From Eutreptiella sp. 'Long Island Sound 2002' (Eukaryota; Euglenozoa; Euglenophyceae; Eutreptiales; Eutreptiaceae): 64,000 nucleotides of DNA. A program made the position numbers and the translations under genes. The stretch lies in assembly GCA_964036045.1 (NCBI GenBank), contig OZ038382.1, forward strand, positions 39,014,090-39,078,089, written 5' to 3'. Positions 33,312 to 46,990 of this stretch are shown in pieces. Each line of letters starts with the position of its first letter. Position 1 is the stretch's first letter. The notes under the pieces are model-generated. The model had not been told where the DNA came from. It did not search any database and saw only the letters and a program-made list of their open reading frames with translations.

Positions 33312-33763
33312 GGCAGCGGGGGCGTAGTTGGTCTTGAGGTCCTTGGTGTGCACTCGTTCAACTCAACGAACTGGTTGTGGTTGTTGAGGAGGGTGCTGCA
33401 GCACTGGATCGGAAGTGCGGCTGGTGCTGGTCAGCCGGTGGTTGTAGAGGTGGTTGACGCGGCCTTGCTGGTCAAGCCGATGGGACTCCGGGTCGGCCAA
33501 TGGGGCTGATGCAGGAGTCCTGGTCTGTGCACCTCTTTCACGGTTGCTGCGCGGTCAGGGCGATGCTCTGGACGGCGCTGCTGGCTCCGTGACGAACTAG
33601 GCGCTGTCGCTGGGTAGCGCTGCGAGCCGCTGCGCTGCGCTGCGATCCGCTGCGCTGCGCTGCGAGCTGCGAGCTGCGCCGCGCTGCTGCGACGCGCTGC
33701 TCGGGGTTGGTGGCCCCGAGGGGCACGCGAGGGCTGGGTAACCCCGCGGCGGTGAAACGCTTT
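33312..33763 (-). other. Untranslated leader of element 2
   Basis: Counterpart of 4536-4986, with the same CGCAG/CAGCG tract (about 33620-33700) and again no TGG-type primer site next to the LTR. No gene is visible. Confidence 0.6.
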
Positions 33764-33772
33764 TGACGCGTT

Positions 33773-33794
33773 CCCGTGGGGGGCCGGCCACGGG
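33773..33794. repeat. Hairpin near the LTR end, element 2
   Basis: CCCGTGG and CCACGGG, same stem as at 4505-4526; the loop is the reverse complement. Confidence 0.6.
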
Positions 33795-35354
33795 ACGCTG
33801 CGGGACACGCGCAAGTGAGCAGGCAGGCAAAGCACTACGCTCACAAGGGCATCAATGCGCTCATGTCATGTGACAAAGCGTTTCAGAATCCTTGCCACTC
33901 TGCAGAGAGGGAACAAAAGTATGTACAACAACACATCAGGATATGTACACATGGGGTTAAGACTGGACTGGGGTAAGGGCATCACAGGACCATAGACACT
34001 CAGTCCCAACTCATATCCCAATCCCAGGTCCGACCCTCTCAGTGGCTGATGGGGGCGGGGGCTCATACACAACCCATGCCCTGCTCAGTCCGGACCCTGA
34101 AACCCTGCCCATAGGGGAGGTGTACCGCCCAGCCACAGGCGAGTTCCTGGAAACCAAGTAGCTCCAGGGCCAACCGACAGTTGCCCCCCATGCTCCCTTA
34201 ACAGCAGGTCCCAACTCCCCTCTGAGCCAGAGATTTGGCCCCGCCATTATCACCCAGGAGTTGGTAGCTGAAAATGGGCTGTTTCAGCCCAAACTGAAAT
34301 TAACTCAAAAATCCCCAAAATTGACCCCTCGTCCGGACCCGCCAGAGGTAGGGACGAGGCAACTGACCCTATGCCCTTCGATTATGAACTCTCTGGAGCC
34401 CTCACCCAACCTGGTTCCCTCTGAGGTCCCGGCATCAGGGCAACACGGATGAGTCAAGTGGGGTCGTGATGCCAAAATCACCAAAATTGGCGTCATTCCC
34501 ACGCGTGGCTCGCCCGGCCAAGGTAAGGCCAATGGCTCAAAGGGTGGGAGGCAGGACCTGGGACTTATATCTGAGTGTACAACGTGAATTTAGGTCCGGG
34601 CTCCCTATGGGCTTAGAAAAATGGGGCCGCCAATTGACCACACGGAAGGGAAAAATTGGGGTCCCAAAATTGGGTCATTTTGGCTGCTTGAAATGAGCCA
34701 AAATTCGGTGTGCTCCCAATAGTATATCTCCACGCCGGCTTGGAGATCGGATCCGCCATTCCATACGCAATCCACCAGGAGTCCAATTGAGACTCCCATC
34801 CACTTAGCTCCCAAAGATCTCCATGCCACTCGGCGTGGTGACGATCCCGATTGGGTCCACAAATGTCAAAATTGCAAAGTTGCCCATACTCAATTTGGCC
34901 TAGCGCCTCAACGAAGGCGGCTCCGCTTCGCCCACGTGGTGTGTGGACCATGGGGACCATTACCCATAACACCCATGTCATATATGGTCCATTGGTCCAT
35001 GCGTCCGGCGTGCACGAGGGTTAGAACATAGTGCACGGCGGGCAGCAAAAGTGGAAAATTGCTCAAAATGGCCAAAAATGCGCACACTCATGGTTGGGGC
35101 AAATGAAGCACATGCCCGACTTGGACCAGAGTGTGCCATAGGATTGGTATCAAGTCCTATGTGTCCAACATATTTTTTGGGCGTCGCCCAACTCCTCCGG
35201 TTTTGGGAATGGCAGGGTCGCCAAGTGGGCCCATGATTTGGGATGGTCCCAAATCGCCAACATGGCGGCCACGGTATGCCAAGCTCAAGAGGAGTTATTC
35301 GCCGGTTCCAAGATATGTTGGGCACCGAAGTATGTACCCTCATATCATACTTGG

Positions 35355-35412
35355 GTCATGATGTCAATTGAGCGCAACGTTGAAATACAAGGTCGCCACT
35401 TGACATCATGAC
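35355..35412. repeat. Inverted repeat in the 5' LTR of element 2
   Basis: Same 13-bp arms as at 21161-21218. Confidence 0.7.
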
Positions 35413-35982
35413 GGGCCAAAAACGGCAAAATTGGCACAAAGACACACAAAAGTGCATTGAAAGGTGCACAATTATATTATAATATCTTTGGCTTGGATCG
35501 TGCAATCAACTAATCCTTCTAAACACAATGACTTGACACCAATGACCTCCGATCCCACATATGTGCTCCACTTGGGGCGCCTTGAAAGGTTACGAGCGCT
35601 ACTTCCCAAGTGGGCACATGAAAATATGGAAAATTGCAAAATACACACCTTGCTCCCAACGCATCGCTTCGGGATCACCACACAAGCTTCCCTTCACGAA
35701 GGTTAGGCTTGCAATTGACCGTAGGGAGTATGGAGAAGGGGCTTGCACAATATGAGGTCCATCGGCGGGTTTGTCTTGGAGCAATAGACCCGCCAAATGG
35801 GCACGCAACACAACACAAGGCACATACTCCATATTGCCCAAAAAGGTAGCTCCCACCACGATATGTCATGCCCCTCCAAGGGCATAACTTTGTGTCAATC
35901 GCTCATAGGAACTCAAGGAGAGTTCCTATGCAACACCAACACTTGCGCGCTACACTCGAAAGTTATCTTAACGCACGCAATA

Positions 35983-36579
35983 TCATGGCCAATGAGTTGT
36001 AACGCAAACTCTACCCTCTTGACCATGATCCATTACACTAGCGCGCACGTGTGGAGACGCAAGGCATATGATGCTTCCTAAATTACGTCGGGAGTACTGT
36101 GAATACATCCCACGTTTCCTTATCGTCATTGCTCGCAAGCGGCACCAGATATGACCCTCACAAGTGGCCTCACGGATCAACTTTGTTTTGCCCGTATCTC
36201 TAAGACAAATGGAGGGCAAGATAAAAGGAAAGTTGATTCGTGCATAGGGAAGCACGTAGGTCCACTCGAAGGAGGTCAAATCAAGTGCGGGGATGTCGAA
36301 GTCGAAAATCCGATTTCGACATCCTGAAAAATTCGGATTAAGGTTGCGAGTATTAATTATGAAAATTGCGGAAGCGTCCATGCAGTTCCTGAAGGCTTTG
36401 GAGCCTTCGTGACGGATTCCGTTAAAATTTCCATTATAAACAGTTAAACTGGCGGTTACGGTAAAGTCGCGATCCAACCGCCAGCAGTCAAAACAGTGAA
36501 TATCAGAACGGAAGCGTAAAACTTGACGGAAACAATATGAAAAAAAAACCCTGTTGATTCCTGATTTTCTGATATACAA
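35983..36579 (-). other. LTR ORF, copy in the 5' LTR of element 2
   Basis: Fourth copy of the 198-codon open stretch; several substitutions but no stop. Confidence 0.3.
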
Positions 36580-38224
36580 ATCTCCGCTGGCGGTGCATCG
36601 GTTGCCGATGCGGGGCTTTACGGCACGGAACGGAGCGTCAACGGGCGTCTTCCCTTCCGTGCATGGGGTTAGTGGACCGGAGACCGTAACCTAGCCATGG
36701 GGTTCTGGGTACCGCTTCAGCACCTTTGGCCGTACCCGTTGAAATTTTGCCTCTGGTCCACTGCCACAACACACCCACACTGCCATTGCACGCACCGCCA
36801 CCCCGGCGCGCGCGCTCGCTCGCCTCGTCTCGTAAAGCCAATGCATGGCTGGCTTGGCTTGGCATGGTATGTTATGGCTTTGTGCGAGAGCCAGGTGCTT
36901 TCATAATGAGATGCGGTGCTACTTGCCGACACAATATCTCAAAATTGAAACCGGGACTTTCTGTCAAATTATTGCAACTCCCCCTTCAGGGTTCCGGGAA
37001 GGCATTAGGCGACAATTTAGAGGGGGCATGTTCCATATTTTTGCAGAAAAGGTTCATTTTGGTACTCCACATTTATTGGATTTTCAGGTTGCTGCGTGGT
37101 GGTTGGCTAGGCTGTACGCATGCTTTCGTAAAGTGGCACCTTTGGCCCTACCTGTTGAAATTTTGCCTCTGGTCCACTGCCACCACACACCCACACTGTC
37201 ATTGCACCCCCCGCCACACCCGCGCGCGCTCTCGCTCGCCTCGTCTCGTCAAGCCAAGGCATGGCTGGCTTGGCTTGGCATCATATGGTATGGCTTGGTG
37301 CGAGAGCCAGGTGCTTTCATAATGAAGTGCAGTGCTACTTGCCGACACAATATCTCAAAATTGAATTGGGGACTTTCGGTGAAATTATTGCAGCTCCCCC
37401 TTCAGGGTTCTGGGAAGGCATTAGGCGACAGTTTAGCAGGGGCATGTTCCATATTTTTGCAAAAAAGGTTCATTTTGGTACGCCACATTTATTGGATTTT
37501 CAGGTTGCTGCGTGGTGGTTGGCTAGGCTGTACGCGTGCTTTCGTAAAGTGGCACCTTTGGCCCTACCCGTGGAAATTTTGCCTTTGGTCCACTGCCACC
37601 ACACACCCACACTGCCATTGCACCCCCCGCCACCCCCGCGCGCTCGCTCGCTCGCCTCGTCTCGTCAAGCCAAGGCATGGCTGGCTTGGCTTGGCATGGT
37701 ATGGTATGGCTTGGTGCGAGAGCCAGGTGCTTTCATAATGAAGTGCGGTGATACTTGCCGACACAATATCTCAAAAATGAATTTCGGGACTTTCTGTCAA
37801 ATTTTTGCAGCTCCCCCTTCAGGGTTCCGGGAAGGCATTAGGCGAACATTTAGAAGGGGCATGTTCCATATTTTTGCAAAAAAGACTCATTTTGGTACGC
37901 CACATTTATTGGATTTGCAGGTTGCTGCGTGGTGGTTGGCTAGGCTGTACGCGTGCTTTTGTAAAGTGGCACCTTTGGCCCTACCCGTTGAAATTTTGCC
38001 TGTGGTCCAGTTGCCACCACACACCCACACTGCCATTGCACCCCCCGCCACCCCCCCCCGCGCGCGCTCGCTCGCCTCGTCTCGTGAAGCCAAGGCATGG
38101 CTGGCTTGGCTTGGCATGGTATGGTATGGCTTGGTGCGAGAGCCAGGTGCTTTCATAATGAAGTGCGGTGATACTTGCCGACACAATATCTCAAAAATGA
38201 ATTTCGGGACTTTCTGTCAAATTA

Positions 38225-40250
38225 TTGCAGCTCCCCCTTCAGGGTTCAGGGAAGGCATTAGGCGACAGTTTAGAAGGGGCATGTCCCGTATTTTTGCAAA
38301 AAAGACTCATTTTTTTACGCCACATTTATTGGATTTTCAGGTTGCTGTGTGGTGGTTGGCTAGGCTGTACGCGTGCTTTCGTAAAGTGGCACCTTTGGCC
38401 CTACCCGTTGAAGTTTTCGCTCTGGTCCACTGCCACCACACACCCACACTGCCATTGCACCCACCACCACCCACGCGCGCGCGCTCGCTCGCCTCGTCTC
38501 CACAAGCCAAGGCATGGCTGGCTTGGCTTGGCATGGTATGGTATGGCTTGGTGTGAGAGCCAGGTGCTTTCATAATGAAGTGCGGTGATACTTGCCGACA
38601 CAATATCTCAAAATTGAATTCCGGACTTTCTGTCAAATTATTGCAGCTCCCCCTTTAGGGGTCTGGGAAGGCATTAGGCGACAATTTGGAAGGGGCCTGT
38701 TCTATATTTTTGCAAAAAAGACTCATTTTGGTACGCCACATTGATTGGATTTTCAGGTTGCTGCGTGGTGGTTGGCTAGGTTGTACGTGTGCTTTCGTAA
38801 AGTGGCACCTTTGGTCCTACCCGTTGAAATTTTGCCTCTGGTCCACTGCCACCACACACCCACACTGCCATTGCACCCCCCGCCACCCCCCCGCGCGCGC
38901 GGTCGCTCGCCTCATCTCGTCAAGCCAAGGCATGGCTGGCTTGGCTTGGCATGGTATGGTATGGCTTGGTGCGAGAGCCAGGTGCTTTCATAATGAAGTG
39001 CGGTGCTACTTGCCGACACAATATCTCAAAATTGAATTCGGGACTTTCTGTCGAATTATTGCAGCTCCCCCTTCAGGGTTCCGGGAAGGCATTAGGCGAC
39101 AATTTAGAAGGGACATGTTCCAAATTTTTGCAAAAAAGATTCATTTTGGTATGCCACATTTATTGGATTTTCAGGTTGCTGCGTGGTGGTTGGCTAGGCT
39201 GTACGCGTGCTTTCGTAAAGTGGCACCTTTGGCCCTACCCGTTGAAAATTTGCCTCTGGTCCACTGCCACCACACACCCACACCGCCCTTGCACCCCCCG
39301 CCACCCCCCCGCGCGCGCGCTCGCTCGCCTCGTCTCGTCAAGCCAAGGCATGGCTGGCTTGGCTTGGCATGGTATGGTATGGCTTGGTGCGAGAGCCAGG
39401 TGCTTTCATAATGAAGTGCGGTGATACTTGCCAACACAATATCTCAAAAATGAATTTGGGACTTTCTGTCAAATTATTGCAGCTCCCCCTTCAGGGTTCC
39501 GGGAAGGCATTAGGTGACAATTTGGAAGGGGCCTGTTCCATATTTTTGCAAAAAAGACTCATTTTGGTACGCCACATTTATTGGATTTTCAGGTTGCTGT
39601 GTGGTGGTTGGCTAGGCTGTACGCGTGCTTTCGTAAAGTGGCACCTTTGGCCCTACCCGTTGAAGTTTTCGCTCTGGTCCACTGCCACCACACACCCACA
39701 CTGCCATTGCACCCACCACCACCCACGCGCGCGCGCTCGCTCGCCTCGTCTCCACAAGCCACGGCATGGCTGGCTTGGCTTGGCATGGTATGGTATGGCT
39801 TGGTGTGAGAGCCAGGTGCTTTCATAATGAAGTGCGGTGATACTTGCCGACACAATATCTCAAAATTGAATTCGGGACTTTCTGTCAAGTTATTGCAGCT
39901 CCCCCTTTAGGGGTCCGGGAAGGCATTAGGCGACAATTTGGAAGGGGCCTGTTCTATATTCTTGCAAAAGAGACTCATGTTGGTACGCCACATTTATTGG
40001 ATTTTCAGGTTGCTGCGTGGTGGTTGGCTAGGTTGTACGTGTGCTTTCGTAAAGTGGCACCTTTGGTCCTACCCGTTGAAATTTTGCCTCTGGTCCACTG
40101 CCCCCACACAGCCACACTGCCATTGCACCCCCCGCCACCCCCCCGCGCGCGCGGTCGCTCGCCTCATCTCGTCAAGCCAAGGCATGGCTGGCTTGGCTTG
40201 GCATGGTATGGTATGGCTTGGTGCGAGAGCCAGGTGCTTTCATAATGAAG
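38225..40250. repeat. Three-monomer higher-order repeat
   Basis: Marker variants recur 1,252 bases apart: TTGCTGTGTGGTGG at 38342 and 39594, GTCTCCACAAGCCA near 38496 and 39748, and a monomer reading GGTTGTACGTGTGC with GGTCCTACCC in each copy. 1,252 is three monomers. Confidence 0.75.
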
Positions 40251-43200
40251 TGTGGTGCTACTTGCCGACACAATATCTCAAAATTGAATTCGGGACTTTC
40301 TGTCGAATTATTGCAGCTCCCCCTTCAGGGTTCCAGGAAGGCATTAGGTGACAACTTAGAAGGGGCATGTTCCATATTTTTGCAAAAAAGGTTCATTTTG
40401 GTACGCCACGTTTATTGGATTTTCAAGTTGCTGCGTGGTGGTTGGCTAGGCTGTACACGTGCTTTCGTAAAGTGGCACCTTTGGCCCTACCCGTTGAAGT
40501 TTTCGCTCTGGTCCACTGCCACCACACACCCACACTGCCATTGCACCCACCACCACCCACGCGCGCGCGCGCTCGCTCGCCTCGTCTCGTCAAGCCAAGG
40601 CATGGCTGGCTTGGCTTGGCATGGTATGGTATGGCTTGGTGCGAGAGCCAGGTGCTTTCATAATGAAGTGCGGTGATACTTGCCGACACAATATCACAAA
40701 AATGAATTTGGGACTTTCTGTCAAATTATTCCAGCTCCCCCTTCAGGGTTCCGGGAAGGCATTAGGTGACAATTTGGAAGGGGCCTGTTCCATATTTTTG
40801 CAAAAAAGACTCATTTTGGTACGCCACATTTATTGGATTTGCAGGTTGCTGCGTGGTGGTTGGCTAGGCTGTACGCGTGCTTTCGTAAAGTGGCACCTTT
40901 GGCCCTACCCGTTGAAATTTTCGCTCCGGTCCACTGCCACCAACACCCACACTGCCATTGCACCCCCCGCCACCCCGGCGCGCGCGCTCGCCGCCTCGTC
41001 TCGTCAAGCCAAGGCATGGGTGGCTTGGCTTGGCATTGTATGGTATGGCTTGGTGCGAGAGCCAGGTGCTTTCAGAATGAAGTGCGGTGCTACTTGCCGA
41101 CACAATATCTCAAAATTGAATCCTGACTTTCTGTCAAATTATTGCAGCTCACCCTTCAGGGTTCCAGGAAGGCATTAGGCGACAATTTAGAAGCGGCATG
41201 TTCCATATTTTTGCAAAAAAGGTTCATTTTAGTACTCCACATTTATTGGATTTTCAAGTTGCTGCGTGGTGGTTGGCTAGGCTGTACGCGTGCTTTCGTA
41301 AAGTGGCACCCTTGGCCCTACCCGTTGAAATTTTGCCTCTGGTCCACTGCCACCACACAGCCACACTGCCATTGCACCCCCCGCCACCCCCGCGCGCGCG
41401 CGCTCGCTCGCCTCGTCTCGTCAAGCCAGAGCTTGGCTGGCTTGGCTTGGCATGGTATGGTATGGCTTGGTGCGAGAGCCAGGTGCTTTCATAATGAAGT
41501 GCGGTGCTACTTGCCGACACAATATCTCAAAATTGAATTCGGGACTTTCTGTCAAATTATTGCAGCTCCCCCTTCAGGGTTCCGGGAAGGCATTAGGCGA
41601 CAATTTAGAAGGGGCATGTTCCATATTTTTGCAAAAAAGGTTCATTTTGGTACGCCACAGTTATTGGATTTTCAGGTTGATGCGTGGGGGTTGGCTAGGC
41701 TGTACGCGTGCTTCCCTAAAGTGGCACCCTTGGCCCTACCCGTTGAAATTTTGCCTCTGGTCCACTGCCACCACACACCCAGACTGCCATTGCACCCCCC
41801 GCCACCCCCCCCGCGCGCGTGCTCGCCCGCCTCCTCTCGTCAATCCAAGGCATGGCTGGCTTGGCTTGGCATGGTATGGTATGGCTTGGTGCGAGAGCCA
41901 GGTGCTTTCATAATGAAGTGCGGTGATACTCCCCGACACAATATCTCAAAAATGAATTTCGGGACTTTATGTCAAATTATTGCAACTCCCCTTTCAGGGT
42001 TCCGGGAAGGCATTAGGCGACAATTTAGAAGGGGCATGTTCCATATTTTTGCAAAAAAGACTCATTTTCGTACGCCACATTTATTGGATTTTCAGGTTGC
42101 TGCGTGGTGGTTGGCTAGGCTGTACGCGTTCTTTCGTTAAGTGGCACCTTTGGCCCTACCCGTTGAAGTTTTTGCTCTGGTCCACTGCCACCACACACCC
42201 ACACTCCCATTGCCCCACCCGCCACCCCGGCGCGCGCGCTCGCTCGCCTCGTCTCGTCAAGGACAAGGCATGGCTGGCTTGGCTTGGCATGGTATATTAT
42301 TGCTTGGTGTGAGAGCCAGGTGCTTTCATAATGAAGTGCGGTGATACTTGCCGACACAATATCTCAAAATTGAATTCGGCACTTTCCGTCAAATTATTGC
42401 AGCTCCCCCTTCAGGGATCCGGGAAGGCATTAGGCGACAATTTAGAAGGGGCATGTTCCATATTTTTGCAAAAAAGGTTCATTTTGGTACGCCACATTTA
42501 TTGGATTTTCAGGTTGCTGCTTGGTGGTTGGCTAGGCTGTACGCGTGCTTTCGCAAAGTGGCACGTTTGGCCCTACCCGTTGAAGTTTTCGCTCTGGTCC
42601 ACTGCCACCACACACCCACACTGCCATTGCACCCCCCGCCACCCCCTCCCCCCCCCGCGCGCGCTCGCTCGCCTCGTCTCGTCAAGCCAAGGCATGGCTG
42701 GCTTGGCTTGGCATGGTATGGTATGGCTTGGTGCGAGAGCCAGGTGCTTTCATAATGAATTGCGGTGATACTTGCCGACACAATATCTCAAAAATGAATT
42801 TCGGGACTTTATGTCAAATTATTGCAGCTCCCCCTTCAGGGTTCCGGGAAGGCATTAGGCAACAATTTAGAAGGCGCATGTTCCATATTTTTGCAAGGAG
42901 TTTCATTTTGGTACGCCACATTTGTTGGATTTTCAGGTTGCTGCGTGGTGGTTGCCTAGGCTGTACGCGTGCTTTCGTAAAGTGGCACCTTTGGCCCTAC
43001 CCGTTGAAGTTTTCGCTCTGGTCCACTGCCACCACACACCCACACTGCCATTGCACCCCCCGCCCTCCCCGCGCGCCCGCTCGCTCGCCTGGTCTCATCA
43101 AGCCAAGGCATGGCTGGCTTGGCTTGGCATGGTATGGTATGGCTTGGTGTGAGAGCCAGGTGCTTTCATGATGAAGTGCGGTCCTACTTGCCGACACAAT

Positions 43201-45342
43201 ATCTCATAATTGAATTCGGGACTTTCTGTCAAATTATTGCAGCTCCCCCTTCGTGGTTCCGGGAAGGCATTACGCGACAATTTAGAAGGGGCATGTTCCA
43301 TATTTTTGCAAAAAAGACTCATTTTGGTACGCCACATTTATTGGATTTTCAGGTTGCTGCGTTGTGGGTGGCTAGGCTGTACGCGTGCTTTCGTAAAGTG
43401 GCACCTTTGGCCCTACCCGTTGAAGTTTTCGCTCTGGTCCACTGCCACCACACACCCACACTGCCATTGCACCCCCCGCCACCCCGGCGCGCGCGCTCGC
43501 TCGCCTCGTCTCGTCAAGCCAAGGCATGGGTGGCTTGGCTTGGCATGGTATGGTATGGCTTGGTGCGAGAGCCAAGTGCTTTCATAATGAAGTGCGGTGC
43601 TACTTGCCGACACAATATCTCAAAATTGAATTCGGGACTTTCTGTCAAATTATTGCAGCTCCCCCTTCAGGGTTCCGGGAAGGCATTAGGCGACAATTTA
43701 GAAGGGGCATGTTCCGTATTTTTGCAAAAAAGACTCATTTTGGTACGCCACATTTATTGGATCTTCAGGTTGCTGCGTGGTGGCTGGCTAGGCTGTATGC
43801 GTGCTTTCGTAAAGTGGCACCTTTGGCCCTACCCGTTGAAGTTTTCGCTCTGGTCCACTGCCACCACACACCCACACTGCCATTGCACCCCCCGCCAACC
43901 CGGCGCGCTCGCTCGCTCGCCTCGTCTCGTCAAGCCAAGGCATGGCTGGCTTGGCTTGGCATGGTATGGTATGGCTTGGTGTGAGAGCCAGGTGCTTTGA
44001 TAATGAAGTGCAGTGCTACTTGCCGACACAACATCTCAAAATTGAATTCGGCACTTTCTATCAAATTATTGCAGCTCCCCCTTGAGGGTTCCGGGAAGGC
44101 ATTAGGCGACAATTTAGAAGGGGCATGTTCCATATTTTTGCAAAAAAGTTTCATTTTGGTACGCCACATTTATTGGATTTTCAGTTTGCTGCGTGGTGGT
44201 TGGCTAGGCTGTACGCGTGCTTTCGTAAAGTGGCACCTTTGGCCCTACCCGTTGAAGTTTTTGCTCTGGTCCACTGCCACCACACACCCACACTGCCATT
44301 GCACCCCCCGCCCCCCCCCCCCCGCGCGCGCTCGCTCGCCTCGTCTCGTCAAGCCAAGGCATGGCCGGCTTGGCTTGGCATGGTATGGTATGGCTTGGTG
44401 CGAGAGCCAAGTGCTTTCATAATGAAGTGCGGTGATACTTGCCGACACAATATCTCAAAATTGAAATCGGGACTTTCTGTCAAATTATTGCAGCTCCCCC
44501 TTCAGGGTTCCGGGAAGGCATTAGGCGACAATTTAGAAGGGGCATGTTCCATATGTTTGCAAAAAAGACTCATTTTGGTACGCCACATTTATTGGATTTT
44601 CATGTTGCTGCGTGGTGGTTGGCTAGGCTGTACGCGTGCTTTCGTAAAGTGCCACCTTTGGCCCTACCCGTTGAAGTTTTCGCTCTGGTCCACTGCCACC
44701 ACACACCCACACTGCCATTGCACCCCCCGCCACCCCCCCGCGCGCGCGCTCGCTCGCCTCGTCTCGTCAAGCCAAGGCATGGCTGGCTTGGCTTGGCATG
44801 GTATGGTATGGCTTGGTGCGAGAGCCAGGTGCTTTCATAATGAAGTGCGGTGCTACTTGCCGACACAATATCTCAAAATTGAATTCGGGACTTTCTGTCA
44901 AATTATTGCAGCTCCCCCTTCAGGGTTCCGGGAAGGCATTAGGCGACAATTTAGAAGGGGCATGTTCCATATTTTTGCAAAAAAGACTCATTTTGGTACG
45001 CCACATTTATTGGATTTTCATGTTGCTGCGTGGTGGTTGGCTAGGCTGTACGCGTGCTTTCGTAAAGTGCCACCTTTGGCCCTACCCGTTGAAGTTTTCG
45101 CTCTGGTCCACTGCCACCACACACCCACACTGCCATTGCACCCCCCGCCATCCCCCCGCGCGCGCGCTCGCTCGCCTCGTCTCGTCAAGCCAAGGCATGG
45201 CTGGCTTGGCTTGGCATGGTATGGTATGGCTTGGTGCGAGAGCCAGGTGCTTTCATAATGAAGTGCGGTGCTACTTGCAGACACAATATCTCAAAATTGA
45301 ATTCGGAACTTTCTGTCAAATTATTGCAGCTCCCCCTTCAGG

Positions 45343-46990
45343 GTTCCGAGAATGCATTGGGGGACAATTGAGAAGGGGCATGTTCCATATTTTTGCAAAA
45401 AGTTTCATTTTGGTACGCCACATTTATTGGATTTTCAGGTTGCTGCGTGGTGGTTGGCTAGGCTGTACACTTGGTTTCGTAAAGTGGCACCTTTGGTCCT
45501 ACCCGTTGAAGTTTTCGCTCTGGTCCGCTGCCACCACACACCCACACTGCCATTGCATCCCTCGCCACCCCCGCGCGCGCGCTCGCTCGCCTCGTCTCAT
45601 CAAGCCAAGGCATGGCTGGCTTGGCTTGGCATGTTATGGTATGGCTTGGTGCGAGAGCCAGGTGCTTTCATAATGAAGTGCGGTGCTACTTGCCGACACA
45701 ATATCTCAAAAATGAATTCGGGACTTTCTGTCAAATTATTGCAGCTCCCCCTTCAGGGTTCCGGGAAGGCATTAAGCGACAATTTAGAAGGGGCATGTTC
45801 CATATTTTTGCAAAAAAGACTCATTTTTATACGCCACATTTATTGGATTTTCAGGTTGCTGCGTTGTGGGTGGCTAGGCTGTACGCGTGCTTTCGTAAAG
45901 TGGCACCTTTGGCCCTGCCCGTTGAAATTTTCGCTCTGGTCCACTGCCACCACACACCCACACTGCCATTGCACCCCCCGCCACCCCGGCGCGCGCGCTC
46001 GCTCGCCTCGTCTCGTCGAGCCAAGGCATGGCTGGCTTGCCTTGACATGGTATGGTATGGCTTGGTGCGAGAGCCGGGTGCTTTCATAATGAAGTGCGGT
46101 GATACTTGCCGACACAATATATCAAAAATGAATTCGGGACTTTCTGTCAAATTATTGCAGCTCCCCCTTCAGGGTTCGGAGAATGCATTGGGGGACAATT
46201 GAGAAGGGGCATGTTCCATATTTTTTCAAAAAAGTTTCATTTTGGTACGCCACATTTATTGGATTTTCAGGTTGCTGCGTGGTGGTTGCCTAGGCTGTAC
46301 GCGTGGTTTCGTAAAGTGGCACCTTTGGCCCTACCCGTTGAAGTTTTCGCTCTGGTCCGCTGCCACCACACACCCACACTGCCATTGCATCCCCCGCCAC
46401 CCCCGCGCGCGCGCTCGCTCGCCTCGTCTCATCAAGCCAAGGCATGGCTGGCTTGGCTTGGCATGTTATGGTATGGCTTCGTGCGAGAGCCAGGTGCTCT
46501 CATAATGAAGTGCGGTCATACTTGCCGACACAATATCTCTAAATTGAATTCGGGACTTTCTGTCAAATTATTGCAGCTCCCCCTTCAGGGTTCCGGGAAG
46601 GCATTAAGCGACAATTTAGAAGGGGCATGTTCCATATTTTTGCAAAAAAGACTCATTTTTATACGCCACATTTATTGGATTTTCAGGTTGCTGCGTTGTG
46701 GGTGGCTAGGCTGTACGCGTGCTTTCGTAAAGTGGCACCTTTGGCCCTACCCGTTGAAGTTTTCGCTCTGGTCCACTGCCACCACACACCCACACTGCCA
46801 TTGCACCCCCCGCCACCCCGGCGCGCGCGCTCGCTCGCCTCGTCTCGTCAAGCCAAGGCATGGGTGGCTTGGCTTGGCATGGTATGGTATGGCTTGATGC
46901 GAGAGCCAAGTGCTTTCATAATGAAGTGCGGTGCTACTTGCCGACACAATATCTCAAAATTGAATTCGGGACTTTTTGTCAAATTTTTGC
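45343..46990. repeat. Two-monomer higher-order repeat
   Basis: A variant with GAATGCATTGGGGGACAATT near 45350 and 46183, and a partner with TTTTTATACGCC and GCGTTGTGGGTGGC, alternate with a period of about 833 bases. Confidence 0.7.

Larger units (their letters stand above)
20145..36719 (-). mobile_element. Element 2: second chromovirus copy, opposite orientation, 3' LTR truncated
   Basis: Same family as element 1 with the same order: LTR, leader, gag, TAG, pol, 3' noncoding stretch, polypurine tract, LTR. It lies in the satellite array: the right LTR ends at 36719 and the monomer continues at 36720, while the left LTR is joined to a satellite fragment. No target-site duplication can be checked on the left because that LTR end is gone. 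Gag carries two frameshifts and one stop; pol is open throughout but has an RNase H active-site change. Confidence 0.95.
33764..36719 (-). repeat. 5' LTR of element 2, intact
   Basis: 2,956 bp, the same length as the element 1 LTRs. In plus orientation it begins TGACGCG and ends CCGCTTCA. It abuts satellite DNA at 36720. Confidence 0.95.

Noticed and set aside
37088-37095. Splice-acceptor-like TTTATTGGATTTTCAGG in each monomer
   Set aside because: No matching donor, branch site or conserved exon frame; one motif in a satellite is not evidence of splicing.
37517-37560. RNA polymerase III A/B box-like motifs (TGGCTAGGCTG; GGTTCCGGGAA) in the monomer
   Set aside because: Both match the consensus poorly, and no tRNA or 5S fold is visible.
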